DNA of 64,000 bases from Paramagnetospirillum magnetotacticum MS-1 (lineage in GTDB: Bacteria; Pseudomonadota; Alphaproteobacteria; Rhodospirillales; Magnetospirillaceae), in contig NZ_JXSL01000030.1 of assembly GCF_000829825.1 (NCBI RefSeq), positions 1,280,908 to 1,344,907 of the forward strand. Direction: 5' to 3'. A model generated the notes under the pieces. The model ran no database searches, was not told the origin of the DNA, and worked only from the letters and a program-made list of their open reading frames with translations. Within the stretch, counting starts at the first letter, position 1. Each line of letters starts with the position of its first letter. Below are positions 34,024-42,063 of this stretch, in pieces. The position numbers and the translations under genes are program-made.

Positions 34024-34821
34024 ATGCTCGACCTGAATCATGGCTCCGGCTGCCAATACCAGAGGCCGGCTCGCGATCCCGGCATCACCATGGCGATCAA
34101 CGCCGCCATCGATGCCGCCCTGGTGTCCCGCAACCGGGCACAGGCCGCCCGCCAGTATGTCAGCACCTCTGGATTGGGGCGCGAATGCCCGCGCCAGATC
34201 CAGTACGACTATCTCGCCATCCCCAAGGACGACGGGCGGGATTTCGAACCCAAGACGCTCCGCATCTTCGAAGCCGGACACCGCGGTGAAGACGTGGTGG
34301 CGGCTTGGCTGCGGGCTGCGGGGTTCGATCTACGCACCGAGCGCCGTGATGGGCGGCAGTTCGGGTTCTCGGCGCTGGGCGGACGCTTCAAGGGCCATAT
34401 CGACGGCTGCCTGGTCGGCGGCCCGGTAACCATGGCCTATCCAGCATTATGGGAAAACAAGGCCCTCGGCGTTTCCTCGTGGAAGGACGTGGTCAAGCGC
34501 GGCGTGGTGCTGTCCAAGCCGGTCTATGCCGCCCAGCTTGCCCTCTATCAGGCCTATATGGATCTGCCGGCCCCGGCGCTGTTTACCGCGCTCAACCGCG
34601 ACACCTGGGAAATCCACTGCGAGCTGGTGCCGTTCGACGCCGCCCTAGCCCAGATCATGAGCGACCGCGCCGTCCAGGTGGTGCAGGCCAGCGACGCCCA
34701 GGAGCTGCTGCCCCGCGCGGTCGCCGAACGCAGCTCGGTGGTCTGCCGCGGCGGCAAGACCAGCGGCGGCTGGCATTCATCCTGCTCGTGGCAGGATCGC
34801 TGCTGGGGAGATGCACGATGA
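34024..34821 (+). CDS. RecB-like PD-(D/E)XK nuclease with four cysteines
   Basis: Phage exonuclease-type protein of 265 residues. The nuclease core has FKGHIDGCLVG (Asp) and ALWENKALGVSSW (Glu-x-Lys). One cysteine lies early (GLGRECPRQIQYD) and three near the end (VVCRGG, SSCSW, DRCWGD), the arrangement that holds an iron-sulfur cluster in AddB and Cas4 nucleases. GGGAG stands 6 bases before the ATG. Its place after the Sak4-like and ssDNA-binding genes suggests end resection for recombination. Confidence 0.75.
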   Translation: MLDLNHGSGCQYQRPARDPGITMAINAAIDAALVSRNRAQAARQYVSTSGLGRECPRQIQYDYLAIPKDDGRDFEPKTLRIFEAGHRGEDVVAAWLRAAGFDLRTERRDGRQFGFSALGGRFKGHIDGCLVGGPVTMAYPALWENKALGVSSWKDVVKRGVVLSKPVYAAQLALYQAYMDLPAPALFTALNRDTWEIHCELVPFDAALAQIMSDRAVQVVQASDAQELLPRAVAERSSVVCRGGKTSGGWHSSCSWQDRCWGDAR

Positions 34822-35474
34822 CGACGAAACATCGCCCCTTGAGCTACGAGATCCTCCAGATTCGCGAGACCGGCGGCCCCCGCACCATCGCCCGGATCTG
34901 GTGCGCCGCGTGCGGCGACACCCTCGATCTCACCCTCACCGCGAATCGTCACGCCGACAACGTCGAGCGGCGGGCCAAGGCCAAAGGGTGGGACTGCGAC
35001 AAGAACCGCGCCAGCCGCACCATCTGCCCCGACTGCAAGGCGGCTCCTCCCGCGAGAATCAAGCCGGCCATGCCCATCGTACCGAAAGCCTGTCGATCCG
35101 CCACCGCGGCGAAACCCGCCATCCCCGCCATCCCCGCCATCCCAACCGCCAATAAGGAGCCCCCGATGACCGCCATCACCCCTGCCGTCCGCCCCGCCAC
35201 CCCCGACGAGCGCATGCGCATCCGCCACAAGCTGGACGGGGTGTTCGACGATGCCAAGGGCATGTACCTGGATGGCTATTCCGATCAGCGTGTCGCCGAG
35301 GAATTGAAGCTGCCGCGCAAGATGATCGAGCAGATCCGGGAAGCCGCCTACGGTCCCATCCGCACCGATCCCGAGATCGAGCAACTGCGCACCGACATCG
35401 CCGCCCTGATCGCCATGGCCTCCACCCTGACCAATCGGTTGGCCGAGGTCGAGAAACGCTTCCAGGCCCGGTGA
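34818..35474 (+). CDS. Zinc-finger phage protein, unknown
   Basis: Protein of 218 residues. The N-terminal third has two CxxC pairs (IWCAACGDT and TICPDCKAA) with about 45 residues between; a proline/alanine/isoleucine linker (AIPAIPAIPT) follows; the C-terminal part is helical with a GYSDQRVAEELKLPRKMIEQI HTH-like segment and a coiled end (TLTNRLAEVEKRFQ). DNA binding is likely. The ATG overlaps the previous stop as ATGA. Confidence 0.65.
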   Translation: MTTKHRPLSYEILQIRETGGPRTIARIWCAACGDTLDLTLTANRHADNVERRAKAKGWDCDKNRASRTICPDCKAAPPARIKPAMPIVPKACRSATAAKPAIPAIPAIPTANKEPPMTAITPAVRPATPDERMRIRHKLDGVFDDAKGMYLDGYSDQRVAEELKLPRKMIEQIREAAYGPIRTDPEIEQLRTDIAALIAMASTLTNRLAEVEKRFQAR

Positions 35475-35476
35475 CG

Positions 35477-36784
35477 ATGATGGGCGACATCACCCCGTCC
35501 GACACGCAAGCCCAGGCCATCGCCGCCATCCGTGACTGGTTTCAGACCCGCACCGACGAACAGCAGGTGTTCCGGCTGTTCGGCTTTGCCGGGACCGGCA
35601 AGTCCACCGTGCTGAAATTCGCCCTCGACGATCTGGGCCTCAGCCCCCATGCCGAGGATCGTCCCGGTGTGGTCACCGCCACCTTCACCGGCAAGGCCGC
35701 CCTGGTGCTGCGCCGCAAGGGAACTCCGGCGCGGACCATCCATAGCCTGATCTACAGCGTCATCGAGGCCACCGATGAGGAGATCGAGGAAGCGGGCAAG
35801 CGCATCGCCCAGGCGGAAATCGACGCCCGCCATCTCACCGGCTTCGACCGTACCGCCGCCGAGGCCGCCATCGAGGCCATGCGCCAGACGTTGCGTGACA
35901 TGAAGAAGCCGCGCTTCGCCCTCAATCCCGACAGCCCCGCCGCCAGCGCCAAGCTGATCGTCTTGGACGAGGTGTCCATGGTCGGAGACGAGATGGCCCG
36001 CGACCTGATGAGCTTCGGTCGCCCCATCCTGGTGCTGGGCGATCCCGGCCAGTTGCCGCCAATCAAGGGCGAGGGCGCCTTCACCCAACAGGCCCCCGAC
36101 ATCATGCTGACCGAGATCCACCGCCAGGCCGCCGAGAGCGCCATCATCCGTCTCGCCACCATGGCGCGTGAAGGCCGCCCCATTGGCTTCGGCCAATACG
36201 ACGATCATGCCTGGAAAATGCGCATGGCCGACGTCACCCCCGATCAGGCCCTGCGCGGCGGTCAGGTCATCTGCGGCAAGAACGCCACCCGGTTCCAGCT
36301 CAACAATGCCCTTCGCCGCGCCGCTGGGTTCGGGGGAACATTCCTGCCCACCGGCCCGAGCGAAAAGATCATCTGCCTCAAGAATCAGTCCGACCTCGGC
36401 CTGATCAACGGCATGTTCCTGTCATTGGCCGATATCGCCGACGAGGGCAGTCAGTATTTCTCGGCGGTGGTCACCGACGAAGATGGCACTCATGTCGGGC
36501 CGCCGGCCAGGAACGGTCGCCCAGGGCGGCTCAGGATCTACAAGGGCCATTTCGAGGACCATGTCGCTCTCGACCCGAATCGCCATGACCGCGATTGGCG
36601 CGACAAGAAGAAGCTGACCGAGGCTACCTTCGGTTGGGCCATCACCTGCCACAAGGCGCAAGGCTCCCAATGGGAGAACGTTGTCGTCTGGGACGACGGT
36701 CTGGGGCGAAGCGAGCAGGACCGCCGCCGCTGGCTGTACACCGCCATTACTCGTGCAGAAAGGGGGCTGGTGATACTCGCATGA
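35477..36784 (+). CDS. RecD/Dda-like superfamily 1 helicase
   Basis: Phage SF1B DNA helicase of 435 residues. Motifs: GFAGTGKSTVLKF (Walker A), TATFTGKAALVLR (Ia), VLDEVSMVGDEM (II), LVLGDPGQLPPI (III) and the C-terminal AITCHKAQGSQWENVVV with YTAITRAERGLVIL (V-VI). Similar to T4 Dda and RecD2. GTG 35471, overlapping the previous stop as GTGA, is an alternative start. The stop overlaps the start of the primase-helicase gene. Confidence 0.88.
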   Translation: MMGDITPSDTQAQAIAAIRDWFQTRTDEQQVFRLFGFAGTGKSTVLKFALDDLGLSPHAEDRPGVVTATFTGKAALVLRRKGTPARTIHSLIYSVIEATDEEIEEAGKRIAQAEIDARHLTGFDRTAAEAAIEAMRQTLRDMKKPRFALNPDSPAASAKLIVLDEVSMVGDEMARDLMSFGRPILVLGDPGQLPPIKGEGAFTQQAPDIMLTEIHRQAAESAIIRLATMAREGRPIGFGQYDDHAWKMRMADVTPDQALRGGQVICGKNATRFQLNNALRRAAGFGGTFLPTGPSEKIICLKNQSDLGLINGMFLSLADIADEGSQYFSAVVTDEDGTHVGPPARNGRPGRLRIYKGHFEDHVALDPNRHDRDWRDKKKLTEATFGWAITCHKAQGSQWENVVVWDDGLGRSEQDRRRWLYTAITRAERGLVILA

Positions 36785-39700
36785 TCGACCTCAACGACGT
36801 CTGGCAACCGCCTGCCCGTTTTGATCTGCCCGAAATCCGGGGTCGCCTCGCCGCCACGGCACCGGACTGGCTGCCCGGCCTGTTTCCGCACGGTCTCCTG
36901 TCCCCGGATCGCCGGACGCTGCGCTGTGCCGATCTGGCGGGGCGGTCGCCGCGTAAGGAGGGCTCGTGCATCATCCATCTTGCCGGCCACCACGCCGGTT
37001 GGGGCTTCGACCATGCTACCGGCGAGAGCGCCGGCCCCATCGATCTGATCCACCACGCCACCGGTCTCGCCGACCGCGAGCTGTTCGAGGAAGCCGCCCG
37101 GCTGGCGCGGCTGGATATGCCGGCGGTCACCCGCCCCATGGCAGCGAAGCCGACCCACGACCTGGAGATCGCCCGCATCATCGGTGGCAGCGTGCCGCTG
37201 GCCGGTACCATCGGCGAGATCTACCTGAAGGGGCGCGGCATCGGCGATCCCCGCTCGCCCGACCTGCTGTTCCACGATGACCTTCCAGATTTCGAGGGGC
37301 GGCGCGGCTGGCCGGGCCTGGTGGGCATCGTCCGTGACGGTGCCGGCAACCCCGTCGGCGGCATCCACCGCACCTTCCTGCTCGACGGCGGCAGCGGCAA
37401 GGCGCCACCGGGCAAGAAGATGCTGGGATCGGTGGCCGGCGGTTCCGTCCGCCTGTCGCCGATTCCCGCCGATGGACATCTCGGCATCGGCGAGGGCATT
37501 GAGACCGCGCTGTCGGCCTGGGCCATCTTCGGCATCCCCACCTGGGCGGCACTGTCGGCGGGCAACCTGCGCGACTGGCAGTGGCCCGAGGGCATCCGGC
37601 GCGTCACCATCTTCGCCGATGCCGGTGATGCTGGCATGCAGGCTGCCGCCGCCCTGGCCGACCGTCTCAACGCGGCCGGCATCCCGTCCACCATCGTGTC
37701 GCCCCTGCACGGCGACGACTTCAACGACGATCTCGGCAAGGGCGCGGTCGCCGCACATTATAATGTGCATCCCGCTGTCGAGGAGGCACCGCCCACCTTC
37801 GAGAGCATGATGGCGCAGGTGGAAACTTTGTCGGATGGGGACGCCATAGCCCTGGGCCGCCTCTATGCCCAGATCGCCACCGGCAATATGGAGATATTCC
37901 AGCAGGACAAGCTGTTCGCCGCCATCAAGAAGCAAGCCAACATCAACATCCCCACATCGCGGCGACAGGTGGCCGCCCTGCGGAAGACGCTGGATGCGGC
38001 GGCGGCGGATCACGAGGCCGACGATGTCAGCTTCGACGACGAAGTGCGGCAGATGGCCACCGCCTATCCGTTGCCCCGAGCCGAGGGCGTCGATCTGCGC
38101 CTGTGCCGCTCGTCCCGTTCCGGCGAGATCATGGTTCACCGCAACATGGGCAGCGGCAAGGATGGCCGAACCGTGTGGCAGCCGGTCGCCAGCCCCTTCG
38201 GCATTCCCTCCCGGCTGCGCTATCTCGACCAGGACGACGCCTACGGTTTGCGGATGGTCATCCGCGATATGCATGGAAATCCTCGAGTGGTGGACTTTCC
38301 CCGTTCGGCCATCGCCCAGCAAGGGGCGCAGGAAATCCGCTCCGCCCTTTATGCCGCCGGTCTGCGCACCTGCGCCGACGGCGATCAGGTCGCCGTCATG
38401 CTGCTGAAGGCCGTCAATCCTCAGGCAGAGACCCTGGTGGTCAGCCGTCCTGGCTGGCATCGGCTGGAAGGCCACGATCATCCGGTGTTCGTCACCCCGG
38501 CGGGACAGGCCATCGGCGATGCCTCGGCGCTGGAACTGGCCGCCAACGCCCGCTGCGAATCTGTCCGCGGTACTCTCGACGGCTGGAAGGCGGCAGTGGC
38601 GGCAGCGGCCTCGGTCCAGGGCTGTCCGCATTTTCTGCTGGGCGTCCTGGCCGGGTTCTCAGGCGTGGTGCAATCGCTGGCCGGGCTAGACAGTTGCGGC
38701 CTCAATCTCAGCGGCCTGTCTTCCAGCGGCAAGACCACGGCGCAGAAGCTGGCGGTGTCCGCCTGGACCTCCACCGGAATTGGTGCCGGCCTGCTGCAAT
38801 CCATGCGCTCGACCGAGAATGCCGTGGAAGTCATCGCTCAGGCCGCCAGCGGCACCGTCCTCGCCCTGGACGAACTGGCCCATGTGGACGGCCGCACCAT
38901 CGCCAAGCTGATCTATGCCATTGCCGGCGGCCAGGGCAAGGCGCGCATGACCGCGGGCGCCATGCTCAAGCAGCGCTACGCATGGTCCACCTACGCCCTG
39001 CTGTCCAGCGAATGCTCCCTGGAGGAAAAGGTCCGGGCCGACGGCGGTGCCTGGATCGCTGGCATGGCGGTGCGCATAGTCGACGTGGATGTCACCGACG
39101 TGGATCGCACCGTACCGGCCTCCACGTTGCGGGCCATTGCAGGGATCGACGACCATCATGGCCATGCGGGACCGGCCTTCGTCGAACAGATCATCGCCAT
39201 CGGCCTGCACCAGACGCCCGATGTGCTGCGCGAGCGCATCCTGGCCGAAGCCCGGAACCTCGCCGGTGACACCACAGATTCCGCCCGCATCCGCGCCGCC
39301 ACCTGTCTGGCCCTGCCGCTGGTGGCCGGGCAACTGGCGCAGGAATTTGGCCTGCTGCCATCCTTCATCGACATAGAGACACCAGCGCGCTGGGCATGGA
39401 CGCGATTCCAGAAATCCTCGGACGCCGAGGCCCTGACTCCCGGCGATCAGGTCATCTCCATGCTGCGGGCCTGGATCGCCGAACGCTGGGACGTCACCAT
39501 CAAGGCGGTCGACGCGGGTGATTACAGCTTCGACCGTAAAGCCAACAATCGCGAGGCCGTCGCCTGGTACGACCGCGACGCCATTTACATCCCCGCCCAC
39601 CGTCTGCGCGAGGCGGCGGGCGAAACCCTGAAGGCGGCGCAGATCAGCAAGATCCTGACCGACCGTGACATGCTGGCCCGCCGTGGCGACGAAAAACGGG

Positions 39701-39807
39701 CGGCCATCCGCTACATCCCCGGCATCGGGCGTATCGACGCCTATGCGCTCAGGCGTTCCGAACTCGGCCGCAGCGGACGCCGGATCGACGAAGACGACGA
39801 TCTGTAA
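36781..39807 (+). CDS. Toprim-DUF927 primase-helicase
   Basis: Large replication protein of 1008 residues. The N-half has a region reminiscent of P4-type primases (KEGSCIIHLAGHHAGWGF) and a Toprim domain with IGEGIETALSAW near residue 236 and VTIFADAGDAG near 277. The C-half is a DUF927 ATPase: Walker A GLSSSGKTT near 645 and Walker B LALDELAHVDG near 695. It is probably the main phage replication enzyme, acting at the origin-like repeat array 250 bases downstream. The frame before 36781 shadows the helicase gene. Confidence 0.85.
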   Translation: MIDLNDVWQPPARFDLPEIRGRLAATAPDWLPGLFPHGLLSPDRRTLRCADLAGRSPRKEGSCIIHLAGHHAGWGFDHATGESAGPIDLIHHATGLADRELFEEAARLARLDMPAVTRPMAAKPTHDLEIARIIGGSVPLAGTIGEIYLKGRGIGDPRSPDLLFHDDLPDFEGRRGWPGLVGIVRDGAGNPVGGIHRTFLLDGGSGKAPPGKKMLGSVAGGSVRLSPIPADGHLGIGEGIETALSAWAIFGIPTWAALSAGNLRDWQWPEGIRRVTIFADAGDAGMQAAAALADRLNAAGIPSTIVSPLHGDDFNDDLGKGAVAAHYNVHPAVEEAPPTFESMMAQVETLSDGDAIALGRLYAQIATGNMEIFQQDKLFAAIKKQANINIPTSRRQVAALRKTLDAAAADHEADDVSFDDEVRQMATAYPLPRAEGVDLRLCRSSRSGEIMVHRNMGSGKDGRTVWQPVASPFGIPSRLRYLDQDDAYGLRMVIRDMHGNPRVVDFPRSAIAQQGAQEIRSALYAAGLRTCADGDQVAVMLLKAVNPQAETLVVSRPGWHRLEGHDHPVFVTPAGQAIGDASALELAANARCESVRGTLDGWKAAVAAAASVQGCPHFLLGVLAGFSGVVQSLAGLDSCGLNLSGLSSSGKTTAQKLAVSAWTSTGIGAGLLQSMRSTENAVEVIAQAASGTVLALDELAHVDGRTIAKLIYAIAGGQGKARMTAGAMLKQRYAWSTYALLSSECSLEEKVRADGGAWIAGMAVRIVDVDVTDVDRTVPASTLRAIAGIDDHHGHAGPAFVEQIIAIGLHQTPDVLRERILAEARNLAGDTTDSARIRAATCLALPLVAGQLAQEFGLLPSFIDIETPARWAWTRFQKSSDAEALTPGDQVISMLRAWIAERWDVTIKAVDAGDYSFDRKANNREAVAWYDRDAIYIPAHRLREAAGETLKAAQISKILTDRDMLARRGDEKRAAIRYIPGIGRIDAYALRRSELGRSGRRIDEDDDL

Positions 39808-39810
39808 GGC

Positions 39811-40032
39811 TCAGCCCCCCGCCTGCCGCTGCAGGGCCGCACGATATCCCTGCCAGACCATCCGTGCCGCCGCGACAGCCTCCTCACAGGCACCTCTCCT
39901 CGCCAGATAGAGCTTCAGGTCCGGCCACGACTGCACGTCGGGGAAGCGCGGATCACGCCGTGCGTCCTCGACGAAATCCCCCTGGGGATTATCCCTGCAC
40001 TGCCTGCCCGCAATATATTCCCGAAAGGTCAT
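39811..40032 (-). CDS. YozE/SAM-like small protein
   Basis: Protein of 73 residues starting MTFREYIAGRQCRDNPQGDF, with VEDARRDPRFPDVQSWPDLKLYL, the pattern of the YozE sterile-alpha-motif-like fold. It lies against the flow of the early operon and its start is at the left end of the GTGGCCAC array, so its promoter overlaps those repeats. It might be a DNA-binding or regulatory protein. The further open frame on this strand to 40167 is formed by the repeats. Confidence 0.65.
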   Translation of the reverse strand: MTFREYIAGRQCRDNPQGDFVEDARRDPRFPDVQSWPDLKLYLARRGACEEAVAAARMVWQGYRAALQRQAGG

Positions 40033-40578
40033 GGGCCACTCCGCCATCAAGGAGTGGCCACTGTGGCCACTCGCGCCAACGCAATCAACTGCGTGGCTGA
40101 TGAAAAAACCCATCGGTGAGCCAACCCGGCCAGGCTCTGGGCCATCGCCGTGACCACTGGTGGCCACCGGAACTGTCCAGTGGCCACTCAGCCATCCTCA
40201 GGTGGCCACTAAATTCACATTATAAATCAATGCATTGCGCAGGTTGTGACCACAGTGGCCACTGTGGCCACCTCGTCGGGGTGGAGTCTGGGGATGGAGA
40301 AAATTTTTTCATTCCCTCGGTCCACCCCAGAAATTTTTTTGGATCGCGTGTCGAGGCTATTGTCGGCGGAAAAGGTGGCCACAGTGGCCACAACCTTACT
40401 TACTTATTGTTTTTAAAGAAGAAAAGCAGTGGCCACCTGCCTTGAACGAGTGGCCACTCGGTGGCCACTGGTGGCCACACGCAAAAGGACATGGCAATTC
40501 GGTTTGAACCGCAATCCCGCACTCCATAAAGTGCCCATCGACCAAAGCCGGAGGCCCACAGATTCGTGAGCCTTCACC
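40033..40578. repeat. Origin-like array of 13 GTGGCCAC palindromes
   Basis: This 546-base non-coding stretch between divergent genes holds 13 exact copies of GTGGCCAC, starting at 40054, 40063, 40160, 40180, 40202, 40255, 40264, 40375, 40384, 40429, 40450, 40461 and 40471, with GTGACCAC variants at 40150 and 40246. Three pairs repeat GTGGCCAC-N-GTGGCCAC exactly. Two AAATTTTTT tracts (40301 and 40331) and an 8-bp stem GGGGTGGA/TCCACCCC (40278 and 40321) lie in the middle. Such layout suggests a replication origin or a multi-site regulatory region. Confidence 0.75.
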
Positions 40579-41046
40579 ATGACCACCATTCTTGCCCTTG
40601 ATCTGGGCTCCACCACCGGCTGGGCCATGCGCCTTGCCGACGGTATCATTGTCTCCGGCACCATGGAGTTCCGCCCCGGCCGATTCGAGGGGGGTGGAAT
40701 GAGATTCCTGCGCTTCCGATCCTGGCTCGATCACCTCGAAGCCGGTGCCAAGGGCATCGGCACGGTCTATTTCGAAGAAGTACGCCGCCACGCCGGCACC
40801 GACGCCGCCCACCTCTATGGCGGCTTCGTCGCCCATCTCGCCGCCTGGTGCGAGCTCAAGCACATTCCCTATCAGGGCGTTCCGGTCGGCACCATCAAAC
40901 GCCACGCCACCGGCAAGAGCAATGCCGGCAAGGACGCGGTGATCGCCGCCATGCGATCCCGTGGCTTCAATCCCGAAGACGACAACGAGGCCGACGCCCT
41001 GGCCATCCTGTCCTGGGCCATCGACACCGAAGGAGGTGTGCGATGA
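40579..41046 (+). CDS. RuvC-like Holliday junction resolvase
   Basis: Phage RuvC-type nuclease of 155 residues that would cut branched DNA during replication or packaging. Acidic residues in expected places: Asp 9 in ILALDLGSTTGWA, Glu in TVYFEEVRRHAG near 68, and DDNEADALAIL near 142. The lysine-rich region GVPVGTIKRHATGK before the last motif is usual for phage RuvC. It directly follows the repeat array, and its stop overlaps the next start. Confidence 0.85.
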   Translation: MTTILALDLGSTTGWAMRLADGIIVSGTMEFRPGRFEGGGMRFLRFRSWLDHLEAGAKGIGTVYFEEVRRHAGTDAAHLYGGFVAHLAAWCELKHIPYQGVPVGTIKRHATGKSNAGKDAVIAAMRSRGFNPEDDNEADALAILSWAIDTEGGVR

Positions 41047-41240
41047 ACTGGCACCCTCCCGGCTTCGGTGGCACCCGCCGCGATCCTGAGCAGGTCAAGC
41101 GGGAAGGCTGGCAAGAGCGTGGCGTCCTGGTCATTGCCGAAGACGATCAGCGTCTTACCTGGCCCGAGCGTGAACTGATCCGCCAGTTGGGCGCCAAGCT
41201 CTACGGTGCCCGTCCCACCGAGGAGACCTCCCATGACTGA
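41043..41240 (+). CDS. Small phage protein, unknown
   Basis: Protein of 65 residues MNWHPPGFGGTRRDPEQVKR... with a basic and Trp-containing N-half and a helix LTWPERELIRQLGAKLYG. Both ends overlap neighbours (ATGA with the RuvC-like gene; eight bases with the next gene), so it is part of the coupled early operon. No family recognised. Confidence 0.6.
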   Translation: MNWHPPGFGGTRRDPEQVKREGWQERGVLVIAEDDQRLTWPERELIRQLGAKLYGARPTEETSHD

Positions 41241-41721
41241 AATCAACTGGACGCCCTCCCTGGTCGAAGACCGCCTTGCCGAAGCCGCCGACACTCTGCG
41301 CCGCCTGCCTGAAACCAGAGTTCAGGGGCATGCCAGCATTTGGCCGCCCTATGTGCAGGAATGCTTGGAATCCACCGAGGTGAAGCTACGCCGTCCGCCA
41401 CCCTCCGCCGCCGCCATCACCCGCATGGACGAATCCTTGCCCTGGTTGCGCCACCTCGATCCCACCGACGCCAAGATCATCTGGCTGCGGGCCACCAACG
41501 CGCCATGGAAAGTGATCTGCTGGCAGGTCGGCATGACGCGGGCGACCGCTCACCGGCACTGGCTGTTCGCGCTGTGCGTCATGGCCTGGAAGCTGAACGG
41601 CAAGCGCATCCCTCGTCACATTTCCAAGGTAGATCTGATCGCCCGCACCAAGGCGGCGGAGGAAAGCGAAAAGTGTATCGATACATCGCAGGGCGCGACA
41701 GTGATGGCCAGTCTGGGGTAG
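41233..41721 (+). CDS. DUF6362-type phage protein with HTH
   Basis: Protein of 162 residues matching the DUF6362 pattern: VEDRLAEAADTLRRLPETRVQGHASIWPPYV at the start, LPWLRHLDPTDAKIIWLRA in the middle, and a helix-turn-helix like APWKVICWQVGMTRATAHRHW resembling sigma-4 regions. It may regulate late genes; that is inference. ATG 41233 overlaps the previous gene by 8 bases. It is followed by 342 non-coding bases. Confidence 0.7.
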   Translation: MTEINWTPSLVEDRLAEAADTLRRLPETRVQGHASIWPPYVQECLESTEVKLRRPPPSAAAITRMDESLPWLRHLDPTDAKIIWLRATNAPWKVICWQVGMTRATAHRHWLFALCVMAWKLNGKRIPRHISKVDLIARTKAAEESEKCIDTSQGATVMASLG

Positions 41722-42063
41722 ATGTAAGTCCAGGCTCGCGGAAAGGGCGGCGGCAACGATCACTAAATGATCCGCCGCCCGAAGCGGGCGAAAGATTAGA
41801 ACACCGTACCGTGGAGAATTGGTTCCTCCCCGGCATCTTCCGCTATGCGGGGGGCATCAGCGCCCGATTTCGCTAGCGACAGCCCGAAAATCTGGGTTTC
41901 CACTTAGGTTTCCAGTTTCCAGCCCAAAGGCGCGTTTGTCCAAGGACAGCGCGCCTTTCGCATTTCCGGGGGACTGGAAACCAGGGTGGAAATCACCCCT
42001 GGAAACCTGACCGGGTTTCCACCTGCCGGTTTCCAGTTTCCACCAGCCCAGGTTTCCACCTCC
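41722..42063 (+). repeat. Leader with hairpins and GTTTCCA repeats before methyltransferase
   Basis: No gene is seen here. Elements: a long hairpin GGGCGGCG (41745-41752) against CGCCGCCC (41773-41780) with inner GATCA/TGATC; a hairpin AAAGGCGCG-TTTGTCC-AA-GGACAG-CGCGCCTTT (41926-41958); and nine GTTTCCA motifs (direct at 41896, 41908, 41915, 42015, 42029, 42036, 42052; inverted at 41975 and 42000). The doublet GGTTTCCAGTTTCCA occurs twice. It probably regulates the methyltransferase downstream. Confidence 0.6.

Noticed and set aside
36538..38631. Minus-strand frame of almost 700 codons
   Set aside because: It is antisense to the primase-helicase gene, which has Toprim and Walker motifs.
40054..40478. 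GTGGCCAC repeats as a CRISPR array
   Set aside because: Repeats are only 8 bases, palindromic and irregularly spaced, with no cas gene nearby.
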